DNA of 47,826 nucleotides from Ectocarpus siliculosus (Eukaryota > Sar > Phaeophyceae > Ectocarpales > Ectocarpaceae), in contig FN649727.1 of assembly GCA_000310025.1 (NCBI GenBank), forward strand, positions 4,465,252 through 4,513,077, written 5' to 3'. The first letter of the stretch is position 1. Each line of letters opens with the position of its first letter. The notes under the pieces were generated by a model. It was not told the origin of the DNA and did not search any database. It saw only the letters and a list, made by a program, of their open reading frames with translations. This document shows, one piece after another, positions 11,240 to 22,353 of this stretch. A program made the position numbers and the translations under genes.

Positions 11240-12550
11240 GAGTCACCGTTACGGGCGCTCTGTGCTGTCTGCAGAGGGAATGAGACAGACGGAGAGCGAA
11301 GAGAAACCCGAGAGCAGACAGAGTGCTCCACACGTGATCGACAAACGGCGCAGCGGCGGCGGAGCGGAAACATGCCGCCGAACATGCCCAGAAGCGGAAA
11401 GACAGAACTCTAAATCCAAGTGAAATATGATGGGAGAAATGTATATTTGTGTTCCGAGGCGAAGAGACTTCAAAGAAATCGTTCGTTCCTTTATTCCTTT
11501 ATCGGATGCGAGCACACATAGAGAACGAACCGAAAGCAGACAGAATGCTGGGCATGCAGAAATGAGCTGCAGACAGACGGAGAGCGAAGAGAACGAACCG
11601 AGAGCAGGCAGAGTGCTGGTCTGCAGAGGGAATGAGGAAGAGAAACCCGAGAGCAGACAGAGTGCTCCGTGATCGAGAAACGGCGGAGCGGCGGCGGAGC
11701 GGAAACATGCCGCCGAACATGCCCCGAACATGCCCAGAAGCGGAAAGACAGAACTCTAAATCCAAGTCAAACGAACATGCCCCGAACATGCCCAGAAGCG
11801 GAAAGACAGAACTCGAAATCCAAGTGAAATATGATGGGAGAAATGCTGGTCTGTCAGGGCTCGAGAAAACCGATCTTTGAACGGAGAGCGGCCCGCTGGA
11901 AATGCGAAATACTCGCATAGAGAACGAACCGAAAGCAGACAGAATGCTGTGGGCATGCAGAAATGAGCTGCAGACAGACGGAGAGCGAAGAGAACGAACC
12001 GAGAGCAGACAGAGTGCTGGTCGGCAGAGGGAATGAGGCAGACGGAGAGCGAAGAGAAACCCGAGAGCAGACAGAGTGCTCCACACGTGATCGAGAAACG
12101 GCGGAGCGGCGGCGGAGCGGAAACATGCCGCCGAACATGCCCCGAACATGCCCAGAAGCGGAAAGACAGAACTCTAAATCCAAGTGAAACGAACATGCCC
12201 CGAACATGCCCAGAAGCGGAAAGACAGAACTCTAAATCCAAGTGAAACGAACATGCCCCGAACATGCCCAGAGAGCAGACAGAGTGCTCCACACGTGATC
12301 GAGAAACGGCGGAGCGGCGGCGGAGCGGAAACATGCCGCCGAACATGCCCCGAACATGCCCAGAAGCGGAAAGACAGAACTCTAAATCCAAGTCAAACGA
12401 ACATGCCCCGAACATGCCCAGAAGCGGAAAGACAGAACTCTAAATCCAAGTAAAATATGATGGGAGAAATGCTGGTCTGTCAGGGCTCGAGAAAACCGAT
12501 CTTTGAACGGAGAGCGGCCCGCTGGAAATGCGAAATACTCGAAAGTTACG
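11240..12550 (+). repeat. Complex GC-rich tandem array
   Basis: Three kinds of block alternate: (1) GACGGAGAGCGAAGAGAA followed by CCGAGAGCAGACAGAGTGCT; (2) GAGAAACGGCGGAGCGGCGG followed by AACATGCCGCCGAACATG; (3) AGAAGCGGAAAGACAGAACT followed by TAAATCCAAGT. Block 3 recurs at least seven times, sometimes back to back with a ~55-bp period. A longer unit that includes a GATGGGAGAAATGCTGG block and CGAGAAAACCGATCTTTGAA occurs twice (about 11808-11918 and 12440-12542). Open frames of up to about 220 codons on the minus strand (for example 11756-12415) come from the periodicity and have no start or splice context that I trust. Confidence 0.8.
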
Positions 12551-12594
12551 CCGAACACAAATGATATAACTGTTACATATATTAAGGAATAATA

Positions 12595-12645
12595 AAAACA
12601 CACACAGAAAGACTACCCATTCGAGATATACCCACTGTTATATAC
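12595..12645 (-). repeat. Fragment of dispersed repeat family R2
   Basis: This is the reverse complement of the end of the copy at 16585-16740: it carries AAAGACTACCCATTCGAGAT followed by ATACCCAC. A further diverged copy is at 23550-23715. Confidence 0.6.
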
Positions 12646-12666
12646 ATATATATTTTTTCTTAATAT

Positions 12667-12852
12667 GACACAACGAAACCATCTCTATCATAGAAAAGAG
12701 TCTGAGACAGATTAGCAATGGATTCATAGCGTCAGAAAGTACCTGTATGTCTACGATTTCCCAGACAGCATATAGGGACATCTCCCCTGCGGGTAACAGG
12801 CTCAACAAGACAGTTTGGTAGCTGTCTTGTGTGTCTCATGTATGTTATGTTG
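12667..12852 (+). repeat. Dispersed repeat family R1, copy 2
   Basis: This is the longest clear copy of the family described at 9834-10013, in the same orientation, about 2.8 kb downstream. Sequence identity is moderate with several indels, so the two are old relative to each other. Confidence 0.65.
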
Positions 12853-13836
12853 GGAAGGTGCAGATGATACGTTTTTTCTATTCTTCCGAGCAGGCGATGA
12901 CATCATCTAAAAAAATCAACACCTCATTCAATCAAACAACACACGACAAGCGGCTATGGAGATCAATCACTCTGCTACAAGTACATGCATCCTCTGGGCC
13001 ATTCTAGGTATGCGGGGCGTTATCTAACCCCCCTGTGCACCTTGGGTGAAGCCCCAGGTGGCCGCGGCGGACATTCGAACCCCTCCTTCGGTCCGGCATC
13101 CGCTTTCTACACTGCTAACATACATCTACAGGTAGCTATCCATCTACAGGTAGCTGTTTACTTTCCAGAACGTCGCGGGTCACCCCTGTCAACCAGGTCA
13201 GCACGTAGGACCTGCCGTCTACCAGACTTCGAATCAACGCCCATTGCAACACGTGAGAGCAGCCAGCTCGCTGCGCAGCGAAGAAAAACGTGCAACGCGC
13301 CAGCAATCCAGCAATCCGCAACGTCCGCGGCGAAACTCAGCAGCAGCCGTGAGGGACACGTCAGAGAGGACACCTACCGCCTCTCCCGCATTGTATTCAA
13401 CGACCAAAGGAAATCATCCACGATTCGTTCGCAAGGGGTGTGGAAGGATCAATGGCAGCACTGCATGAGTGAACCTCAAAAAGAAGCTCTGGGCATGGAT
13501 GAACCAACTCTTGTTGCTGCTGTTGCTGTTTGCGGGAGAGCGGGTTCTCGTGAGAACAGGGCAGCTGCCAAGGCTACTCCTCAAGTTTAGTTTTGAAACG
13601 GGGCGGCAGCAACATATCGTAGGCCAGGACACAAAGCCCTCTGAGTACCGAGGACTTTCCTCTTGTTGGTTGGATAGCGCGCGACTCGTGGGGGGGGGCA
13701 AGCCAGCGCAATCTTGGACCGAAAGTCGTGTTTGTCACGTGCGAGGTAAAAGCTGCACCTGGTGCTCTGTTGTGTTTTCTGCGGAGGGTGTCCAGACATG
13801 AAAGAAAAACTCGGGTTCGGCTCCACCCTGACTGAC
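12853..13836. other. No recognisable gene
   Basis: A plus-strand open frame of about 200 codons (12985-13590) crosses this stretch but shows no family resemblance, no convincing splice site and no compositional sign of coding. A small 18-bp doublet (CATCTACAGGTAGCT) lies at about 13124-13158. Confidence 0.4.
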
Positions 13837-14023
13837 CTGTTACGACAATTCTGGCGGCAACCGGCCCGATGCCCAAGGTAGAGATTAGCGCCGCAAGTAG
13901 GACCACTTGTATCTCCTTTTTCCGGGCCATCTTCCTCCAGCCAATGACGAGGTTCCTTCTCTTAGCCAAGGAAACGGAGCGCTCCATCGCCTGCTGCTGT
14001 GTCTCGCACTCACGCACGATCAT
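13837..14023 (-). CDS. Possible first exon with an N-terminal membrane/signal segment
   Basis: An ATG at 14021-14023 on the minus strand opens a frame whose middle reads MARKKEIQVVLLAALISTLG then IGPVAAR, a good basic-then-hydrophobic signal or anchor segment. The frame meets a donor-like ACAG/GTCAGT at 13837/13836. I found no second exon that I trust farther along the minus strand, so this is only a candidate. If real, it would be divergent from the Zn2Cys6 gene, with about 440 bp between the two starts. The alternative is a chance open frame. Confidence 0.2.
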
Positions 14024-14465
14024 GCCGCACTCACTCTGCGTCTGTGGAGCCCCCTACCCCCCCCCCAATTTCAGGAAATCTTAATCTTCCGGTCGCCCCG
14101 GTGGTGTACAGTGCTGCTGTGAGCGCTGATTTCAGTGAAGACCAAAAAAAAAAAAATCCGGTCCACACATCATGTCTGTGAGACACGAAACACAGAGGGA
14201 GCAGTGACACAACTGCTCACACCTGCAAACAAATCATCAACCATCAATCAATACGCACGGCTGCACGCGTGCTCTGAATCATGCATTTTTGTCGGTGAGC
14301 AAATAACAGCGAGCAAGGAGCGGCGCCCCACAGGCAACGCACACCACGCCCGGCGGGCGGTGTGTTTTCCAACAGACGAGCTGGCAGCATCCTCCTCCGG
14401 AAACAAAGAAAGCAAGGTGGATCCGTGAATCCAGCAACAGCAGCAACACAAGTCACGAAGTGGAA
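14024..14465 (+). promoter_or_regulatory. Region upstream of the Zn2Cys6 gene
   Basis: There is no protein-like sequence between the candidate minus-strand ATG at 14023 and the ATG at 14466. The region must hold the 5-prime UTR and promoter of the downstream gene. No TATA box or other element can be assigned by eye. Confidence 0.4.
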
Positions 14466-15921
14466 ATGGCTGGAAATAAAGCGCGACACAATGAGGCGCC
14501 GTGCGAGGGCGGCGATGACAGGAGCAACGACGACGGCACCATGTACGCCCCCGTGCCGAGGATGAAGAAGCGTCCGCGCGGACAAGGAGGAGGAGTCAAG
14601 GAGGAGGACGACATGAACTATTCGTCCCCCCCGCCGGAGCCGAAAGACTCGCTGTCTGATGAGGGGGACCAGGCCGCGAGCAGCAACAGCAGCGCAGGCG
14701 CCTGCGGGGAGGGCCGAACGTGCGTTTCCTGCCGCAAGAGCAAGGTGAAATGCTCCAGAGTATTGCCGTGCGATCGATGCCGCCGGCTGAAGCTTGTGTG
14801 CATCGCACAAGTCAGGGGCAGAGGTCGACCCGTCGCCAGCATGACGGCAGGCAAGAAAAGTTTGAAACTGGACGAAGACAGAGTGGGCCGCAGCAGCAAG
14901 AACGGCGGAGGGGCCGACGACACCAGCAGGAGTGCACGCGTTGCCAAGAGCGTGGGAGCAGAAGAAGAGCCGGGCAGCAGCCATGCTAACGGTAGCGGCA
15001 ACAGCAGCCGCAGCGGCAGCAGCGGCAGGGGGTCGTCTGGCGCCTCCCCGTCTGCAGGTGTTTTGTCGTCTGCGCATCCCTCTCTCGCCGGCGGTGGCGG
15101 CGGCGGCATAGATGGCTCCACCACAGGCAGCAGTGGGAGCATGGGCACACGGACAGGCCAGCCGTCTTCCTCTGTCGAGGTGCCTCCTCTAGCTGCCGTT
15201 GCTTCGCAGATTGCCGCCGGGACCTCCCCTTCTCCGCTGTACGCCGCCGCCCTCGACGGGGAGGGCTCGCCCCGAGGTGACCACGGCGGCGATGGTGGCG
15301 GCGGCGTCGGGGAAGGATTTCTGTTGGCCCCCCTCGAGCAGCGGCACCTCGAAGCTTGTTCTCGTGCCCTTTCGCCACGTATCATGCAATCAGGAATCCC
15401 AACCATAGCGCCACCGCAGCAGCATCAACAGCAGCAGCAGCAGGGTGTGTACGGCGCTTTGCATAATAGCTCGGCGCGACCGCTGTCGACCCACCCCCTA
15501 CAATTCCACGGAGGAGGCATTGGCGGGGGCGGTAGCGGCAGCAGCGGCCTCAGCGACGGCGGGAGCATGGCGGCGATGAACGCCTCCGCAGCGCAGGGGT
15601 CGATCAGCTCGGCGGGCGGCTCGTGGCGAGGTGCGTTCCTCGGCGGCCCCGGTCCTGCGGCGCACGCGGTCGGCGGCCTTGGCGGGACGGGAGAGGTTAG
15701 CAGGAACGACATCGACACCCCGAACGGCCAGTGGGAGTACATGAACACCCCTTCGGTCGCAACGGCAACGGCAACGGTCGAAGGCGAGGTGAACGCGCCC
15801 GCCTCCTCCTCCTCCGCAGCGGAAAGCTTCGCCCCCATGCCGATGGGTCACATGGCAAACAGCGGCATCGGGGGTGGCGGCGGCGGCGGCGGCGCGGGCG
15901 ACGGTCGGGGCGAGAACGGGC

Positions 15922-15959
<38 letters not shown>

Positions 15960-18900
15960 ATGGGCATGCGGAGAGGCAAGTGCATCTCCTCGCTCTCGAG
16001 CGACGGGGGTTTCAATGGCGCCGGGAAGGTGGCGGCGTCGACGTGGGTGGAGGCGATGGATGAGCACACGCACGCGGTCGCCGCCGGCGCCGGCGCTACC
16101 GCCGGCGCCGGCGCCCCTACAGCTGGGGCGCGTGGCGCGGCTGGAGGCGGCGGCGGCCCCGACGGTGAGATCTTCTTGTCGAAATCGGAAGATAAGCAAC
16201 AGCGATGGCTCATCGCCGTGGAACAAGGCGCTGAGGCTACGGGGCGTGACTCCGGCGGCAGGTCGCCAGGAGCTAACGGAGGTACAGGCGATTGACACCT
16301 TGAAGCATTTTTTTAGCATGCAAGCAGCGGGCATGACCGATTAAAGATTTCAGCACCTAGGCTTCCATAGACTAAAATTCCGTATATGACACAAGATAAC
16401 ACACCTACATAAGAAAGCACACCCCCCACAGAATACGACACCCCGGTGATAGTTTTGGGCGCAATACACGACACAACGGAGGGATTGTCCCTGTCGTTGA
16501 CCCAATAGAGAACTACAGGGGATGTATTGTAAAATGTAAGTTACCTAAATATACAGATGTTTTTGTACTTAGCACCAGCTGGCATCACTGGTATAAATCA
16601 TCAGTGTACAGACTTAAAAGACTCGAAATAAGTCCAGTACCCAGCCGGTTTCCCTCCACTCACTGAAAAGACTCCACCACATCCCGTTCGACTGTGGGTA
16701 TATCTCGAATGGGTAGTCTTTCTGTGTGTGCTTTTATTGTTCCTTAGCACTTCTGACAAACCATCGATTTATCACCGGGGGTACATAAGATGACACACCC
16801 CAGTGATATTTTTAGTTACGCCGCATATAGTCACGGGGCCCCTCCTTCTTTATCACCGGGGTGACAGCATCTGCCCTGGGCAATCACACACACAACCACG
16901 TCAGCTGTGTGCGGGGAAACACCCCGCATGGAGACCCCCAACAACATGAACGTGCAGGCAGAGCAGAATCTGTGGCCACCGCCAATCATCGTATCGGTCG
17001 AGGTACCTTCGATTTTTATTTTTTTCTTGCTCGATTCAAGCCCGTATTTTGTTTCAATCTTTTTTTGGCGATGAGAGGGTTGAGTTATCGCCCAGGTCAT
17101 GTGCTCAGGAGTTTCGTCACCTCGGTTGAGCCCCTTTGTTTTTCCACGCCCCTTTGGGTAGGTCCCTACACTGCACGTGTACGTGCAGGCATGGCTATCG
17201 CACCCCCTTTTATCACACCCCCTCATTTATCACACCCCCTCATTTATCACACCCCAAAGCACACGCTGTGGCTGTTCGGACGTGCTATCACACCCCCTTT
17301 TATCACCCCCCCTCATTTATCACACCCCCAAACACACGCTGTGGGTGTTCGGACGCGCTGTCACACCCCCTGTTTTATCACACCCCCTTAGGGGCCCCTG
17401 CGAGCTGCACTTTATCACCCGGGGTACACAAGATAACACCCCCCCCACAGGATACCACACCCGGTGATAATATTTTCAAACTCCAAAATGTTATCACCGG
17501 GGTGTGTTATCTTGTGTCATATACGGTAACCCAGTGTCCAGCCGGTTTGCAAAAGATTTCCACTATATTTCCCACTGCTGTGGTATTACTCTTCGGTTCG
17601 TTGGGGTTCGCTGGGCTGTTCGAGTCAATAGTACGTCAGGCTGTATGAGCTGTTGAGCTTGGGAAGTGTCACACCGCAGCTGGCAGTCAGCTGTGGGGAT
17701 CCTGCAGCCTGTATTTTTTTTTCATGTTGCATCACCCCTTACGATGACACTGCTTGCTGTGCTTTCATGAGCTAGCCCACTCGCGAGGGACCACGTCTAT
17801 TTTCTACACACTTGTTTGCCTGCTCGCGGAGACGAGTCACCGCCCCGCCCCGGTTTCTCAACACGTCCGACCTTGACAGGAAATTTTGTGCGGCTCTATA
17901 TAGTGCTACTTTTTTTGGAAGTTGTAATTTTCGTTGATCTGGTGGTTTGTCCCTCGTGTCGCAGGTCGAGGCTGTTCGACAGCAGCAGTAGTTGCCGACC
18001 CGGTATCATCTCAGTCCCCCTGCTCCTGCGTTGTGCCACCCCGCCCTCTCTTGTATGTCAGGCAGCGTCGATCCTACCGAAGCCATCGTGTCGGGCTTCT
18101 GGAAGCTGTTCAGAGAACACGAAGTCCACCGTCCAAAGGCGGTCCTTGTCATGTGAGTGCAATGAAGGCCTGAGGGGAGCGACGAAGTGTCACGTCTCAG
18201 CGGTGGACTTTTTCTCAAGACCCAGTAGCAGCAGCAGCAGCTGCAATGCCCCTGCCAAGCAAGGACAAGGTAGATAAACCTTTGACGACGACGACCCCTT
18301 CAAGTGCGTGTCTTGACTTGTTTCTCACGATTTTTCGTTGTAAGCCTAAATTGTGCGTAGAGGAGGTTTAAGACACCCCTTCGGGTTTTTATATGTCTGC
18401 CCCAGCGTGACGGACGGGTCTGGACCCTCACTAACCGCGAGCCATGCTCTTGTTTTGTTGCCGGGGGGACTGCGCCAAAACCGTCCGAACATGTGTCAAC
18501 GCACACAGCCGGCATTGGGCGTTGTGCGCCCTGGACAGGCGGAGCACCCACCTCATGCGCGAGACTGTCAGCATGGCGAGGGTGAGGAACTTGTTTCTCT
18601 AGCCTGTTAGATGTGCACCGATTCTGTGGCACATATATGCTGGACTCCGGGAACGGATTTTTGTTAGGGTCGCGCTCCCATGTTGGGGGCGAATTGCAAC
18701 GCGGAAAGGGATGGGAAGAAGGATGTAGTTTGGGGGTGCGCGTGCACAACGACAATATGAGAGAGTTTCGCGCAAGTGGAGCCACCGAGTCCTGCCGAAT
18801 CGTGCTAGGGACGCGAGGGTTGGGTTGGTGGCTAGAACAACGAGCGGCAACCGAAACCTGAAATGTTGAGAGCGTGCACGGAGGTGGTTATTCACCATGG

Positions 18901-21900
18901 CATGATACAATAAAAGATACACCAACAAACGACGAAGTGCAATGTTTTTTGTCTTCATTTTGTGGCGTTTGTTTTGTCTTGCCGCACGGTGGATCACCTG
19001 CCGGGCTAGCTAGACGCCGGGTTTTCCTTTTGCTCCTAGTGGGCACCGCCGTTGCACAATAATTCTGTTGCTTGTTTTTTTTTTTAATGTCCAGGCGCTG
19101 TCCATCAACGTCGCTGAAATTCTGAACGACTACAGCATATACGCCATGTTCCACGAGCTATTACGAGAGGCTGGTGAGTCTAGCGGTCGTGGAGTGTCCT
19201 TCCGAAATCCGTCCACGGTTATTGTCCGCGGTGATCAAAAGTTTACGGAACGGTGTTATGTCCCGGGCCAAAGTGAATGGCAGGAAGAAACAGATCACCG
19301 CTGACGATGAACGAAGGCGCCCCGTGGCGGTGCAGGATGTTCACGAACCTTGGGATCCGCACACTCAACAACAACCACCGCTACGCCAGGAAAATTTTCT
19401 GCTTCCAACGGTCCGGTGGTTTTGGCTGACCCAGTGCCGCCCCCCGCAACCATGAAACCATCGCCGTTTTTGCGGGTTTCTTCCGGAATGACCACGCTCG
19501 AATCCACATCAAGTCGACCCCTTGTGGTTGAAAGCGTCGACGACCCGTGGCCCTGTTTTTGTGCTCTTTGCTTTGCAAAATCCGTATATTGTACCCCCTG
19601 TGATGTTTGTTGTTGAGTCTAAATTAGACGCTAAACCCCATGGATCGCCTGCCTGCCTCTCCCCCCGCTCGGCAGAGGCGGGCAACACAATCGAGCCGGT
19701 GCCCCCCGCGGAGCTCGGCCACCAAGAGACCCCGCAGTACATCCAGGAGATGTCGTCGGTGTTCGCGGCCGTGTCGATGCGGGTTGTTCTTCGGGGGCAG
19801 AGCAGCTTCCACCACAACGACGTGTGCGGCCGCCTCTTCTTGACCACGCAAGAGGCGAACGAGATGTACGCCTCCGATAACCAGGTAAGCCTGCCCCATT
19901 TTCTGTGAAAGCCGCCGCTGCTGCCGTCGTGGGAAAATGACATTAGAGGTGGCATACTGTATCGGAGGCGAACAGCAGCGAAGGAGGGCACCAGCGGGAG
20001 CCGGGGTGTGTGTGGGAGTGGGGGTAGGGTGTATATGTAGCAGCAGCAGAGTCTTGTTGAGTTTTTTTTGCATATCCTTGAATGTTTCAGGTGTGCCTAC
20101 AGCGCGTGTGTTCGTTTCTCTTGTGCGGTGAGCTTGGCACGCCGTACAAGCAAGGTTCGCATGTTGTTTGCACAGCCGGCTAAAAGAGTTCTCGCGGACG
20201 AACGAGGAACCGCACGCAATGCACTCGGAGGGCTCTACCTGGGAACGTCCTTCGTACGCCGCCGGTCCCATCGGCACGCTCGTGCACGTTGCCGCGGATT
20301 AGATAGCCGGCGGGGGGTGGCCCGGTGATGTTCCTGTGTGATGAAGACGCCCCCCCCCCCCCCGCCCGGTTTTGTTTTCCCCGCCGATATCCTATTTCAG
20401 GACGTGTGGGCGACGTGCATTCACCCGGACGATCACCAAGACCTTCTTCGACAACTTATCGATGCAGCTCTTCCGTACTCCTGGGCACCAGTCCGAGTTC
20501 AAGAAAGTGTTGAAGGTAGGTATGTCTGGTCTGCGCTGCTATAGTAGACTCGTGTGTACGCACACCTGTATGTCGGACAGCAACTTTATCTGCGCCGGAC
20601 TGATGTGTATGCACAGCTGTATATATCATAAGTGGATATGGGACGATTTCGACACAAGTTTTACGAAGGGCGCACGGTACGGTGGACGGTACGCACCACG
20701 AAGGACACAGGCATGTTCACTTCCGTTTCCCTTCATTTGGGATGGGGAAGGAGCGGGGAGGGGGGATGTATGGGGGCATGTAGGCGCGCGTTGATTTGGT
20801 GGTTGCTTTGCTGTTGCGAATTGATCGTCCGATGCTCACGTAGCTTGGTTTTGTGCGCATACATGTGCATGTCAACGCTCGCAGGGGTGCTTGCTTGCCG
20901 TGGGAAATCACATCGCAGGCACACCCGTTTCCCTGCAAGCCGAGAGCCGTCGGCGTTGTCAAAATCTACCGAGCAACCAAACATTCTCGCCACCCCCTGA
21001 TAATCATTTCGAACGGTGTTGAAGCAAAGCGCTGCGTTCCCAGCGCATTCGTTCATTAGTCGTGTAACCATCCTCCAACCCACCCAATCATCTCCAACGT
21101 TGTTAAGTGATGCAAAGCGCTGCCGTTTCTCATTCCGAGCGCATTCGTCCATTACTCGTGTACCCGCCTTACCCCGCTGCATCGGCTGCCCTCCGGGAAC
21201 GAACAAATGCCCTTGGGGTCTCTACCATATTGTTTATTGTTTTCCTGTTGCGCCTGCCGGACCATCTTCAGTGTCGAGACCGAATCGGGGTCGTTTTCCT
21301 GGCGCTGGTCCACTTCCGGTACGAGTTCCGAGACGACGGCAATTTCGCCGCGTTCGGCCTGAGCATTCTCCCCCTGCCCCAGTCGGACTACATCCAGAAC
21401 GTCGAGCAGCCGCTGACCGCGTCCGACGGGCACGGTAGCAGCGGGGGTTCCACCGCCGCGTCGCCGCCCGTGCAGCCGCAGCCGGAAGGGCCATCATCGT
21501 CTAGGCCGTCGCTGCCGCCGCCGCCACGGTTCGTCGGCAGCGGTAACAGCGGCGACAGAGGAGCGGGGGGGGTGGGGGTGGGGGCGGCGGCGGCGGCCGT
21601 GACGACGGCGCTTCGCGGCGTGTCGTCCGCAAGCTGTAGCGTGCCCTCGTCCTCGGGGGTCGTGACCGCTGTTGCCGCGTCGGTTGCCGGAGAAGGAGAC
21701 TGCGGGCTCTCGCGGCAGCCGCTCCCCCCGCTTGACCTCGAGGTGATGCAGCGGCGGCCGGGCTCGCTCGGCGGACACGGGAGCGGGGGCGGAGACTCGG
21801 CCGACGTTTCGCCGGGCGGGGTGGGGGCGGCGGCGGCGGCGGCGGCGGGAGCGGCGATGGCCACGGGCGGCGTCGGTTTCAGCTTTTCCCGGTTTTCTTA

Positions 21901-22353
21901 CGGGGGGGGGGGCGGCAGCGCCCCCCGAAAAAACCCCGTTTTGGGGCCCGGCAATTAAAACCACTCCTGGGGGGGGGGGGGGCACGACGACGCGGGGGAT
22001 TCTGCCCTGCAGGCGGACATGGGAGGGCAGGTCGGGCTCGACGATAGCTTCGATTCCTCGAGAGAGAACATGNNNNNNNNNNNNNNNNNNNNNNNNNNNN
22101 NNNNNNNNNNNNNNNNNNNNNNNNNNNNNNNNNNNNNNNNNNNNNNNNNNNNNNNNNNNNNNNNNNNNNNNNGTTTCACATGCACGGCGGGGGGGGGGGC
22201 GGCCGCGGCGGGGGCGGTGGCGGCGGGGGCTTCCCATCGATGGGTGACGTCGGGATGGGCGGGCTGGAACCTAGGTCGAGCAGCGTGGGCGTGTCCAGCG
22301 GTTGGATGGGTCCCTCGAGTCGCGCGGAGATGAGGATGATGGGCGGGCTGTAG
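14466..22353 (+). CDS. Zn2Cys6 zinc-cluster transcription factor with a PAS-like region
   Basis: Probably a nuclear DNA-binding regulator. Residues 86-112 form a perfect fungal-type binuclear zinc cluster (Cys86, 89, 96, 102, 105, 112; spacing 2-6-5-2-6), followed by basic RGRGRP. Exon 1 (14466-16281) continues as a long Ser/Gly/Ala-rich, probably disordered stretch with poly-Gly near 15880-15960. Further exons join by phase: 18062-18152 (GFWKLFREHEVHRPKAV), 18509-18581 (HWALCALDRRSTHLMRE), 19095-19173 (LSINVAEILNDYSIYAMFHE), 19676-19884, 20091-20127, about 20187-20287 (NEEPHAMHSEGSTWERP), 20401-20515 (DVWATCIHPDDHQDLL) and about 21279-22353 (FRYEFRDDGNF). The last blocks resemble PAS/PAC segments. 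Weak points are the 20287 donor, the frame of 20401-20515, the final acceptor (21272 or 21279) and the N gap, before which base quality looks poor and the frame stops at about 21956. The ATG at 14466 is the first in frame. Length is about 1200 residues. Confidence 0.82.
16585..16740 (+). repeat. Dispersed repeat family R2, copy 1
   Basis: It shares with 23550-23715 the blocks GGCATCACTG, CAGCCGGTTTCCCTCCACTC, AAGACT, CACATCCC, TTCGACTG and TATATCTCGAA(T/C)GGGTAG. It is nested in the foldback element at 16380-17526. A minus-strand fragment is at 12595-12645. Confidence 0.7.
17205..17395 (+). repeat. Short tandem repeats of TTTATCACACCCCC(T/C)
   Basis: Runs of (C)ATTTATCACACCCC are followed by ACACGCTGTGG(C/G)TGTTCGGAC, and the whole ~90-bp unit occurs twice (about 17209-17300 and 17300-17390). 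It lies inside the foldback element; short open frames over it are a by-product of the period. Confidence 0.75.
22073..22172. other. Assembly gap of 100 N
   Basis: Exactly 100 N replace sequence inside the last exon of the Zn2Cys6 gene. A standard-length gap means the true size is unknown. The preceding ~120 bases have paired homopolymers (CCCCGAAAAAACCCCGTTTT) that look like low-quality read ends. Confidence 0.98.

Larger units (their letters stand above)
16380..17526. mobile_element. Foldback/MITE-like element in intron 1 of the Zn2Cys6 gene
   Basis: Perfect 26-bp terminal inverted repeats lie at 16380-16405 (starting CCGTATATGACACAAGATAA) and 17501-17526. Just inside, pieces such as TATCACCGGGGT and ACCCCGGTGATA recur in both orientations, and the left half contains a copy of repeat R2. 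No transposase frame is present. A related fragment with TGTTATCTTGTGTC lies in the last complete intron of the phosphatidylserine synthase gene near 46825-46850, so the family is dispersed. I do not see a clear target-site duplication. Confidence 0.7.

Noticed and set aside
11756-12415. 219-codon minus-strand frame in the tandem array
   Set aside because: Period-driven open frame without reliable start or splice sites; kept only as a repeat feature and a finding.
13050-13100. tRNA-like B-box text GGTTCGAATG on the minus strand
   Set aside because: The flanking bases cannot form a T stem and there is no A box, anticodon stem or acceptor stem.
14244-15077. 277-codon minus-strand open frame
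   Set aside because: It is antisense to the Zn2Cys6 exon and runs through its Ser/Gly/Ala repeats; GC-rich repeats keep all frames open.
15498-16334. 278-codon minus-strand open frame
   Set aside because: Antisense shadow of the low-complexity end of exon 1; Ala/Arg-rich by repeat composition only.
16140-16344. A frameshift in exon 1 leading into ELTEVQAIDTLKHFFSMQ
   Set aside because: I first preferred this frame, but the original frame reaches the donor at 16281/16282 with one base left over, which fits the 18062 exon exactly, so no frameshift is needed.
17205-17395. CRISPR-like regular repeats
   Set aside because: The units are short variants of TTTATCACACCCC without unique spacers, in a eukaryotic intron.
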